A program made the position numbers and the translations under genes. A stretch of DNA of 64,000 nucleotides, taken from contig JAGVSM010002926.1 of the NCBI GenBank assembly GCA_022494885.1, forward strand, positions 82,016 through 146,015. Direction: 5' to 3'. Of this stretch, positions 59,101-64,000 are shown in pieces; positions within the stretch are counted from its first letter, which is position 1, and every line of letters starts with the position of its first letter. This DNA is from Micrasema longulum (lineage: Eukaryota; Arthropoda; Insecta; Trichoptera; Brachycentridae). The notes beneath the pieces are model-generated. The model searched no databases, was not told the DNA's origin, and saw only the letters and a list, made by a program, of their open reading frames with translations.

Positions 59101-62100
59101 CAAAATAAATTAGTAATTACATCTAAGGAGTGATTTATATTGACACAAGAAAAATCATTCGTATCTAGCGTGTTAAATAATATTTTTAATACAATGCTCG
59201 ACATGTAAATGAACATAATTATATAAAATCAGCTTTAAAACTAAATAAAACTAAAATAAACCTACGTTCTTACAAGGTTGCATGTATATGTTCCATATCA
59301 AATAGAACTGAATATTCTGTTTATATTGTATTTTATAACATTATGTACCTAGCTGCTTAAACCTTTAACTGCATTTCTTTAGCTTATTTAAAAATAATAA
59401 ATTTAAAAATATAATTTTTTTAAAACCAACTTAACCTCTAAACACAGTTTATACCAACTTTACTTCTAAACACTGTTCTCTTTTGTTGCTTAATATTGTA
59501 TTTTTTAAATTTAATGTTGTTTATTTACTCATATTTTATACAACTTTCATGTATGTAAAAGCCTTAAGGGCGTGAAAAATTAATAAAATAAAATAAAATT
59601 TTGCAAATATGTTAGAGATGGGACAAATTGATCAAAGTAAATCGATCGAATAAAAAAATAATTCATTTGTTGTTGTTCATGAAAAAAATTATAAAATGTC
59701 TTATTTTTGGTGAATAATTGTCTCAAACACACTATAATAGGCTTGTTTTTGCGTTTTTATATCAATTGTCGTAAACATTTTCATGTTTGCATGAAAAAAC
59801 TGATAAAATCGATTTGATCGGTTCATGGTCAGTGATCAGAACTTCCCCATCACTAGTCGCATTAGTTTGGCAGCTGTTATTTTAATCAAGCTATATTTTA
59901 ATGACTATAATAGGGTATTTTCACAAATTGGGAATAACGTTAAAAACATCATTTATATTTAGAGTGGATTTTTACAATTCTAGTGATATAATTATACGAT
60001 AAGTTTTTATTCATAATTTTACATCACATACAAAACAGCTCGCAGATGGCATCACGTCGTCAAACATTTTTAAAAACCACTGGACTACCTCATAAAAGCT
60101 TCATACACATTGCAAATGTTTAATTTATCCAATCAGATCGAATATAGCTTCAGATGTGTATCAGTCGGCAATTCCTATCAAAGAATAAGGATCATCATAT
60201 TGGATATAATATTAAGACAGGAAGATATTACGGTAATAAACTAATATTTTTTGCCATCCTTGCCAGAAATAAAACCCGGGACCTCGAACATTGTGGGGCG
60301 CACGCGACAACCACTACACCACGGGGTAGACAAATCGCCCGGCAATTTATTTTTTCACGAAGTTAGTGCTGCAAATATTAAGAATACTCGAGTTTTATTT
60401 TATTACTGACTGGTTTCGAAGCTATTACAAGCGGAAAAATTTAGTAAATTATACCCTGATAAGGAAGCTGGTGTAGCTTCGAAACCATTGAAGCTCGAAG
60501 TGGTTAAAGACAAACTGTTTTTATTTGAATTATAATAAAATGATAACCACAAAGTAAGTGCTTCAAACAGAAATTTAATAAGATTGCATGCATTATTTAT
60601 TGCGAACGCCCACTGACTGATTTTGAGTCAGGCCGTAAAATGTACAAAATAGATAAAAGTGTTACCTGTGGCCCCCTGTTGGGTGGGGGGTGGTGGCGGG
60701 ACGGGGGAGGCGCCCCCGCCGGGGCCCCAAACACGGGCGGGTACCCCCCGGGCCCGCCCGCACCTGTACTACCTTTGCACATCTGAAACAGGAAAAGTCT
60801 GTTACAACACGCGACCGATACTTTGTGCTATCAAATATGTGTAGTGAAAAAAATGGGACGTTTCCCCGTGGGGGTAGGTGAAGAGAATAGAAAGCCAAAT
60901 CACTCGGGAATGCCAAATTTATTATACAAATTTAAATATATATACTGTTCTCAAAACGCTGCAGGAACGGCAGAAAAGGGATAACCTGATAGACATCAGA
61001 GACAGTCGGCCTCCTCGTGTCATGGTCAGCATAAGGCTGGTCTTAACGTGCAGTCTCAATAAGTGACTCAATAATGGACTAGATTTGTTTAGGAAAAGTT
61101 AAAGTGCTACAATAACTAACTTTGGTTAAAATTTAAGCGCATCATCTTTAAGCTGCTTGCTTTTTATTTCTCGACAGTATTTCAAAAATCCTTATTGCTT
61201 AAAAAATGAAGTTAAAAAAAGTTACATTTCCCAATTATTACTCTGAGATAATAGATTGAGTTTTTCTACTGACATTTCATATCATCGATTTGAAAACGGT
61301 AAAGTTATCGGCTAATGTTTTTGATTTTATATGATGTGTTATTAATATTATATTATATAAAATAAATAAATACATTTGTAAAAAGTAAAAATGTGGGTTA
61401 GGGATGTTGTATCGAGTATTTCTGATGTTCATACAATGAACATAAATGTAGAAATTGTAGATGGACTGAAATAGCACTTGGAACATGGAAAGTTCTAGTG
61501 TTTTGGATTCCATCGTTGCTCTGGCATTCTTATTTAACATATCGGCCAAGGGGGCCGTATGGGGCTTTCTGAATGAATGCTGGTCTAATACAGTTCAACT
61601 TGGTTATAACGATCACGGAAATAGCGAGATCTCGACTTTTAGTTAATGGTTTTTTCCAAACATTTACTCACTTTTAAAACGAGCCACTTCTCGGACATAC
61701 CGAACAAAAATATTATCAACAGTTGAGCGAAAACTCTTCAATCCTTTAGAAACCTAATTTTTAAAATAAGAACCCCAGTAATAAAATCTAAACGGGCGGC
61801 TGACTTAGGACCGACGCCGCTGGGCACCGGGATCAGATGACACTATGAGGGTACCTGATTGGTATTTTCGCCGACAACATTTAAAAAATATCACACATGG
61901 TTGAAATTGCGTGTAAAAAATCCAAGGTTTGTGAGAAACTCAGTAAGTCTGGCTCGGCTCGGCTCCACATTAAAATTTACAACTTCTTTTGAAATTTATG
62001 AACGACATCCTATTTTTTAGGATTTTTACAACACTTTTCAGTTTTACCATAGATACCAGCGGGTGCAGTCAGATCGGTTAAAAACTAACCCTTGAATTAT

Positions 62101-62900
62101 GGACATGTCAACTAATAAGAGGAAGTGTCTCTCGATTCATGAAAAGGTGGTAATTATTTGTGAAGCAGTGTATAATATCTGTACCTCAGAGGCAGATGGA
62201 TGCAAATCCAGAATTTGGTGAAACGACATTTCGATTTTCGTATCCAGTTTATGATCATGTCCATTGATTTTGAAGAAATGTAAGCCTTATAATGAATGAA
62301 CCAATGTATTAAGATACTGAAAATACAAATTAATGCTATAAATTATTAGAAATTAGTTAGAGAAAGTAAATTCTTTGGGCTTGTTTTGAACATTTGTTGT
62401 TTGGATACAGATATATAGGTGAAAAATCTACTTATCCACAGTGTAAATACTGTGGAAAAATAAGAATATTTATTTATCTACAGTTTAAATTTAGAAAGTA
62501 GTAGTTTGCAAGCATGTATTATAATTTTCTCTAATACTTTTATTAATTTAATTATTTGTAAAAACTATACGCTTGTATTTGTTTACTTGATGACAATATG
62601 CAATGGCGATTGGATTAAGAAAAAAACCTTTCTCCGGTATGACGAGTTATGCTTATAACAAGCAAATTCAGTCGGTCCCATCTTCCACGTTATAACCAAG
62701 TTCGACTGTATAATATATAAATAATAATGCAATAAAAGATTAATAAAACAGTTCTTGTCAAAATTTCAAAATTGGGTCTCTACTCACAAACGGAGGCAGG
62801 GGTAGGGCTCTGTTGTAGGGGGCGCGGGGGTCTGTGGCGGGCGCGGGGCCTTCGGGGGCTCCCTGGCGCGCTCCCCCTCCCGCCAGCCAGCTGCCCTCCG
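38010..62900 (-). CDS. PRRC2: PRRC2 family protein (BAT2/nocte orthologue), 14 exons, N-terminus outside window
   Basis: Fourteen exons give about 2245 residues. PRRC2 proteins are large, disordered cytoplasmic RNA-associated proteins. They bind translation initiation factors, promote leaky scanning and join stress granules. The Drosophila orthologue nocte is needed for temperature entrainment of the clock. Conserved landmarks in order: PTIDKLVQRPIIREEELTSM and DAGWATHDDIDYN (E3), QKLAFSDEE (E4), FNKYFNSNLPPRFAKQQ and a 16-Gln run (E5), DDGFQEVRSKK, LPPRLAKQREHNRIQKQ and MKIASVKKVW (E6), STVLISSSTNSLMSASVKPS (E7). Exon ends fit GT-AG rules and reading phases agree at every junction except within E8. 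The gene is read leftward, and a first exon with BAT2_N lies beyond 64000. Introns run from 81 bp to 2.4 kb and are full of repeats. The family is clear; the last 40 codons are uncertain. Confidence 0.93.
38560..38770 (-). mobile_element. LINE 3' remnant in PRRC2 intron
   Basis: Shares AGCACCCTTGAGGTATTGTA-type sequence and a GCGTGGCATGCTCTCCCAGC block (AWHALPAEE on the minus strand) with 33170-33450. The intron between E13 and E14 (38173-39841) holds little else beyond a GAAAC-motif element at 39705-39733. Confidence 0.5.
39842..39927 (-). CDS. PRRC2: PRRC2 exon E13
   Basis: 86 bases. GGGNRHPGGGPPHTRHAGGG and YYQQNPPR, a Gly-rich RNA-binding-like tail. Acceptor AATTTTTCAG, donor AGAA|GTAAGT. 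Confidence 0.92.
40040..40592 (+). mobile_element. Tigger-like element D, truncated copy
   Basis: Matches the right half of 57591-58493, including GGTGGCGCGCGG, CCATTATTACGGCGTAATTT and the end AATTAGGTTTTACTG. It lacks the left end. Intron between E12 and E13. Confidence 0.65.
40610..40930 (-). repeat. Repeat family C copy
   Basis: AACTCCGCGTGTAACGTCAG, CCATTGGTCTATCGACGGCA, ACTAGTGACGTCGTTTAAAG and CATGCGCAAGAAAACATTAA are the reverse of the family seen at 9580 and 20215. Confidence 0.7.
40999..41144 (-). CDS. PRRC2: PRRC2 exon E12
   Basis: 146 bases. VIQPNGRQASLNMAISRGGL, then RYPPPIQRPPPLPHHQPPPA. Acceptor CCTCTCGCAG, donor CAG|GTAACC. Confidence 0.92.
41375..41690 (+). repeat. Repeat family C copy
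   Basis: AAAATGTTTTCTTATACCTG, GAACGACGTCACTAGTTC and ACCAATCGGCAGAACTCATC. Faces the inverted copy at 40610-40930 across exon E12. Confidence 0.7.
41839..42922. mobile_element. 1084-bp TIR element with 9-bp target duplication
   Basis: GTATAGCCTGTGAGCTCGCC (left) and GGCGAGCTCACACGCTATAC (right) are inverted ends of about 30 bp. AGAAATATG flanks both sides (41830-41838 and 42923-42931). The flanks belong to one GTGGCCAC-family repeat, split by the insertion. The uninterrupted paralogue at 50100-50175 shows the empty site. Inside are about three tandem 114-bp units (42130-42420). No transposase frame, so non-autonomous. A duplication of 8-9 bp suggests the MULE or hAT/P-like group. Confidence 0.85.
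42130..42420. repeat. 114-bp tandem repeat inside the TIR element
   Basis: TTCATGGCGTAGCCGAAATA begins at 42181 and 42295, with degenerate partial units before and after. Each unit contains GACGTTAGCAGGCGCTACCC and a GTGACGT site. Confidence 0.85.
43303..43515 (-). CDS. PRRC2: PRRC2 exon E11
   Basis: 71 codons in phase 0. EHQNNGMFCQLGGAGFAQQA, then Pro-rich KGAPPPPAPQPPKGPTQPFA and HHKYQQYQHIQQ. Acceptor TTGTCTCTAG, donor CAA|GTACGG. Confidence 0.9.
43598..43634. repeat. Perfect 18-bp hairpin in PRRC2 intron
   Basis: GGCTGTGCCCATAATGAG and its exact reverse complement are separated by one base. It lies about 80 bp upstream of the E11 acceptor in transcript direction. Confidence 0.9.
43735..43885 (-). 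repeat. Repeat family C fragment
   Basis: TTGGTGAGTTGGCTTCCCAG, CATTGGTTGATTTAGAAGAA and CTTGTGACGTCATTTAAAGT. Confidence 0.6.
43975..44165 (+). repeat. GTGGCCAC-family copy
   Basis: TTAGGCATCCCAGAGCTTAT, GTGGCCACTTTACACATTGT and CATCAATAAAGGTTTCCGC. An inverted partner lies at 44190-44290, so the pair can fold back. Confidence 0.7.
44190..44290 (-). repeat. GTGGCCAC-family copy, inverted
   Basis: GGTGAATGTTACACAGCGTG through TAAATGCCTAGACTTCTATA. Confidence 0.65.
44683..44802 (-). CDS. PRRC2: PRRC2 exon E10
   Basis: 40 codons in phase 0. VLSSPFQMAAAIQQQYGRAP and QEHPSRPQQLKSPLQ. Acceptor CTCGTCTCAG, donor CAG|GTAACG. Confidence 0.93.
45150..45440. mobile_element. Foldback MITE, second copy of the 6353-6723 family
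   Basis: GGGGTCACATCTGAAATCAC at the left and GATCATCGTAGTTTCGGATG at the right are inverted. The centre is a GC-rich palindrome around CTGCAGAACGCAGCGC. Confidence 0.65.
45571..45649 (-). repeat. tRNA-derived SINE head
   Basis: B box GGGTTCGATTCCCAACA and A-box region GTGTAATGGTCAGCGCATCT on the minus strand. Confidence 0.65.
46184..46299 (-). CDS. PRRC2: PRRC2 exon E9
   Basis: 116 bases. GGQTGFYQQPGNVSASYGIQ then FGQPNQSHNSASIQSFGSQ. Acceptor TTTTTTTCCAG, donor CAG|GTAAAG. Confidence 0.92.
46598..47244 (-). mobile_element. Tigger-like element D, complete MITE copy
   Basis: The left end CAGTAAAACATCGTTTTTAC and right end GTAAAAAGGGGGTTCTACTG are inverted, flanked by TA. Shares CACCGAAATGTTCAGGACCC with 40500-40592 and 58440. 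No transposase. Intron between E8 and E9. Confidence 0.75.
47871..48076. repeat. Exact 103-bp tandem duplication
   Basis: TTCTCTGTGGTTCTGTGTGA starts at 47871 and again at 47974. The two units are identical over their length, so the duplication is recent or recently homogenised. Intron between E8 and E9. Confidence 0.92.
48703..48875 (-). CDS. PRRC2: PRRC2 exon E8, with a one-base frame break
   Basis: It begins in frame with E7 as GTKGSTYQTQQYLGYGSPHD and ends in frame with E9 as PPPPTNYYSQNTG, but these lie in different frames. Neighbour phases require a length divisible by three; it is 173. The switch falls in the GC-rich stretch about 48755-48800 (CCCCCGCCC-type runs). Splice sites are good (GCACCAG acceptor, GG|GTGAGT donor). 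A missing base in the assembly is the simplest explanation; a real frameshift allele is possible. Confidence 0.85.
48932..49068 (-). mobile_element. SINE body (tRNA-Gly family)
   Basis: GTGCATAGGGCATTCCGTTG and AGGAGCCAGTCCGGGGGAAA are diverged matches to the body at 25843-26103. It begins about 60 bp upstream of exon E8. Confidence 0.6.
49105..49325 (-). repeat. Repeat family C copy
   Basis: CGTTGGAGAGTTCCGCTTAT, GGCTTCCCGGAAACCGGAAA and GTGAACTTGTGACGTAGTT. Confidence 0.65.
50040..50312 (-). repeat. GTGGCCAC-family copy, uninterrupted
   Basis: Carries all blocks of the family, from CCTGAAAAC-side sequence through CTTCACAAAAGTCAACAGAT and GGTGAATGTTACACAGTGTG to GCCTAGACTTCCATATTCCC. It gives the consensus for the solo and split copies. 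Confidence 0.75.
50628..50775 (-). CDS. PRRC2: PRRC2 exon E7
   Basis: 148 bases. QDLFQAAGSAAFGQSGQL then STVLISSSTNSLMSASVKPS and QQIGAI, nearly invariant in the family. Acceptor TATTTTGCAG, donor ATAG|GTATAA. Confidence 0.95.
51008..51516 (+). mobile_element. Two LINE C-terminal fragments in PRRC2 intron
   Basis: 51008-51110 reads RFGRVERMDSKRMAKRIYEV, an RTE-like C-terminal pattern. 51289-51516 reads LRSHNWKLYLPQFHLNPKIN, then VVSDWNKFPSL and CKNRLDAFLKEE, a jockey/CR1-like WNxxP ... KxRLD end. Both are opposite to PRRC2 transcription. Confidence 0.7.
51592..55708 (-). CDS. PRRC2: PRRC2 exon E6, large central exon
   Basis: 4117 bases, 1372 codons uninterrupted. The first third is Ser/Asp/Arg/Lys-rich with many RKSDxYD-like repeats. 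An Arg/Gly block (RRRGPGRGRSNRDSMYSESE) resembles PRRC2 RGG regions. Then come DDGFQEVRSKK, LPPRLAKQREHNRIQKQIG, VPFISDLISGDN and MKIASVKKVWDTSMP. The last part is Gln/Ser/His-rich with SSPHSL/SSQHSM repeats. Acceptor TTCTTCCTCCAG; donor ATG|GTGAGT. The 81-bp intron before it is the shortest in the gene. Long frames on the other strand here are by-products of GC-rich codons. Confidence 0.96.
55790..56619 (-). CDS. PRRC2: PRRC2 exon E5, with polyglutamine
   Basis: 830 bases. Arg/Glu/Asp-rich (RDQKERDRRDRDYPRDREFY), then FNKYFNSNLPPRFAKQQ and a 16-residue Gln run coded by mixed CAG/CAA (56202-56249). The acceptor is a tandem CAGCAG, so one Gln may be included or skipped. Donor AATAG|GTAATT. Confidence 0.93.
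56651..56818 (-). mobile_element. SINE copy (diverged)
   Basis: Body block CATGATGGCAAGATGATCAG and head block GGGGATCGAACCTGGGACCT are present in reverse. It begins about 30 bp from the E5 acceptor. Confidence 0.65.
56850..56950 (+). repeat. Repeat family E (TATCAAAGAAT)
   Basis: Carries AATTTATCCAATCAGATCGA and CGGCAATTCCTATCAAAGAA. Shared with 60105-60206, 62982-63042 and, partly, 38337-38395. Four copies lie within or next to this one gene. Confidence 0.7.
57242..57512 (-). CDS. PRRC2: PRRC2 exon E4
   Basis: 271 bases. QKLAFSDEEKPKEG, an Ala/Pro-rich linker, then a charged helix EEEEVWALRQRQHSSEVAAA and VERARQRKLQEERRYQQQLQ, probably coiled coil. Joins E3 through an AA+C Asn codon. Donor CAG|GTGTGT. 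Confidence 0.93.
57591..58493 (+). mobile_element. Tigger-like element D, longest copy
   Basis: Ends CAGTAGAATCCCCGTTTTAT and AAAAACGAGGTTTTACTT are inverted, flanked by TA. The internal block GCGTGGCGCACGCGGTGGCG and CCATTATTACGACGTAATTT is shared with 40040-40592. No transposase. Fills most of the E3-E4 intron. Confidence 0.75.
58621..58746 (+). repeat. 126-bp direct repeat, copy 1
   Basis: Differs from 61456-61581 at one position (GAAGGAATGC against GAATGAATGC). Lies 26 bp beyond the donor of exon E3. Confidence 0.9.
58773..58900 (-). CDS. PRRC2: PRRC2 exon E3
   Basis: 128 bases, RVREVPTIDKLVQRPIIREE then LTSMDDIAKDAGWATHDDID. The best-conserved block of the family N-terminal half. Acceptor TTGTTGCAG; donor AA|GTACGA, rather weak. 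Confidence 0.93.
59049..59911. mobile_element. TIR element (~860 bp), non-coding
   Basis: TATAGTCCTTAAAATATAGC and its inverted form at about 59886-59908 (GCTATATTTTAATGACTATA) are the ends. An inner block CATGTTTGCATGAAAAAACT is shared with 20790-20840. No frame. Confidence 0.6.
60105..60206 (+). repeat. Repeat family E copy
   Basis: AATTTATCCAATCAGATCGA and CGGCAATTCCTATCAAAGAA as at 56850. A tRNA-derived SINE head (60253-60333, B box GGTTTTATTTCTGG-like, minus strand) follows. Confidence 0.7.
60666..60782 (-). CDS. PRRC2: PRRC2 exon E2
   Basis: 39 codons in phase 0, Gly/Pro-rich (GGYPPVFGAPAGAPPPSRHH). Acceptor TGTTTCAG, donor CAG|GTAACA. The ATG at the exon start is internal, not the protein start. 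Confidence 0.85.
61456..61581 (+). repeat. 126-bp direct repeat, copy 2
   Basis: See 58621-58746. It abuts the Tigger-like element that starts at 61591. Confidence 0.9.
61591..62708 (+). mobile_element. Tigger-like element A, both ends present
   Basis: The left end CAGTTCAACTTGGTTATAAC and right end GTTATAACCAAGTTCGACTG are inverted, flanked by TA. At 62103 an ATG opens MSTNKRKCLSIHEKVVIICE, the transposase N-terminus, which is lost where an unrelated repeat (62180-62400, also at 540-755) begins. Non-functional. Confidence 0.75.
62788..62900 (-). CDS. PRRC2: PRRC2 exon E1 (window numbering)
   Basis: 113 bases; two bases finish an upstream codon, then EGSWLAGGG to RALPLPPF. The next exon starts with Met-Cys, rebuilding a LPPFMxxG motif of the family N-terminal region. 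Acceptor CCTCTAG is preceded by a (CT)n run; donor TTT|GTGAGT. Confidence 0.8.
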
Positions 62901-62981
62901 CTAGAGGAGAGAGAGAGAGAGAGAACATTAGTCGAGTGTCGAGGGCCGACGCGGCACTGCGGGTGGGCGGGTACGGTGGTC

Positions 62982-63042
62982 AGATCGAGTATAGCTTCAG
63001 ATGTGTATCAGTCGGCAATTCCTATCAAAGAATTAGGATCAT
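62982..63042 (+). repeat. Repeat family E copy
   Basis: GATCGAGTATAGCTTCAGAT and CGGCAATTCCTATCAAAGAA. It lies directly before the LINE fragment. Confidence 0.7.
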
Positions 63043-63077
63043 CATGCTCACTAATTGCAGTTGTACGTTATACAAAA

Positions 63078-64000
63078 ATGGCTAACCTACAATCTGTATT
63101 CAATGCCGCAGCGAGACTTATTTTTGGAATCCCTAAGATCAGTCGTATCACTCGGCTACTTCGGGAATCACACTGGCTACATTTTCCACGGGGCGTGGAA
63201 TACAAACTCTGTTGGCTCTTGTATAAGTCACTGCAAAACTCTGGTCCGGAATATCTAAGGGAACTCTGCATTCCAGAGGAAATAGCAGACAGACGTCTTA
63301 CGCTTTTAAAAAAATATATATATATAATTATATGTTTTTACAGATTTCAATTATCATATTTTTACTAAAACTAAAATCCCACTATGCCACTTTCTGTAGC
63401 TTGTTGGTGGAGATTATATTTATTTAACATTATCTTATATAATATTATCTACTTTATAAAGACAATGAATAACAGATATAATTAACAGTCGGAAAGATCA
63501 GAATATACATGTATTTAGCAATAATAATGTTTTTTTTTTCTTAATTTTTTTTACATTAGCTAATATTCATATATAAACTTTTGATTGAATAGCCACTCTC
63601 TTATTTTGCTCTTGCTACAATGTGAGTTAAATTTAAGTTATTTCGGCACTAAATTAAAAATGCTAGGTACTAAATATTTGAGAGTTCTATTTCCATACTT
63701 ATTACATACTTTTGGTACTACCAAAACATCGTTATATGTGAAGCGTGTATTATGGTTATGTTTGAGAGGAATTTTGAATGTATTACTATTAAATTGTTCC
63801 AAAATGATGCAAAGCCACAGTAATCCTTGAACAGGCGGAGTTTTAAGTGTTTAGTACAGGAGAACATTATCAATTCTTTGTTCGTAAATCTCTGCTGGTA
63901 CAATTCTCTTAGATCAGCTATATCTATGTCGAGGGGAAAAGTTATTATACTTCTATGTAAACAGCGCACTAAATTCGGGGAACGCTCTCCCAACAGAGGT
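63078..64000 (+). mobile_element. LINE (CR1/L2-like) reverse transcriptase fragment, interrupted
   Basis: 63078-63310 encodes NLQSVFNAAARLIFGIPKIS, then HWLHFPRGVEYKLCWLLYKS and PEYLRELCIPEEIADRR. Coding resumes at about 63900 with SLRSAISMSRGKVIILLCKQ and RTKFGERSPN, the next part of the same region. The 560 bp between is AT-rich and non-coding, either an insertion or decay. The element runs off the window and lies in an upstream PRRC2 intron. Confidence 0.8.

Overview
This is eukaryotic, almost certainly insect, genomic DNA. Genes are split by GT-AG introns. GC-rich exons sit in strongly AT-rich introns and intergenic DNA, and non-LTR retrotransposon, pogo/Tigger, mariner and tRNA-derived SINE remnants occur throughout. 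The proteins have clear animal homologues, and the tail of the PRRC2 protein looks insect-like. The insect order cannot be told from the sequence. Names rest on recalled family motifs; no search was run.

Three protein-coding genes can be supported. (1) RPAP2/Rtr1, an RNA polymerase II CTD phosphatase, minus strand, 7427-9223: an intact, intronless 598-codon frame. (2) A Ctr/SLC31-type copper transporter, plus strand, 19390-27588, reconstructed here as six exons (306 aa) with an unusual C-terminal tail holding three Cys-Cys pairs. (3) A PRRC2 (BAT2 / Drosophila nocte) orthologue, minus strand, whose 14 exons between 62900 and about 38010 give roughly 2245 residues. Its N-terminal exons lie beyond the right edge of the window. 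The phases of its exons fit together everywhere except exon 8 (48703-48875), which is one base out of frame, and the last exon, where the most coding-like ending lies in another frame.

Layout: 1-7400 is packed with repeats (a 73/146-bp tandem array, nested Tigger-like elements, a 950-bp TIR element and a nearly perfect 113-bp palindrome). 7427-9223 is RPAP2. 9224-19375 holds mostly non-LTR reverse transcriptase fragments, a mariner transposase tail and one GC-rich island that could be the copper transporter promoter. 19390-27588 is the copper transporter, with repeat-filled introns. 27589-37500 is gene-poor with several TIR elements and one unassigned ORF. 38010-62900 is PRRC2. 63078-64000 is another LINE fragment inside a PRRC2 intron.

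The genes are unrelated housekeeping or regulatory loci, not a pathway. The most unusual material is in the repeats: a recurring fold (CUGA-like box, short hairpin, GAAAC) resembling a hammerhead ribozyme core; a 1084-bp TIR element whose insertion is supported by its target-site duplication and by an empty-site paralogue elsewhere in the window; and several uncatalogued MITE families.
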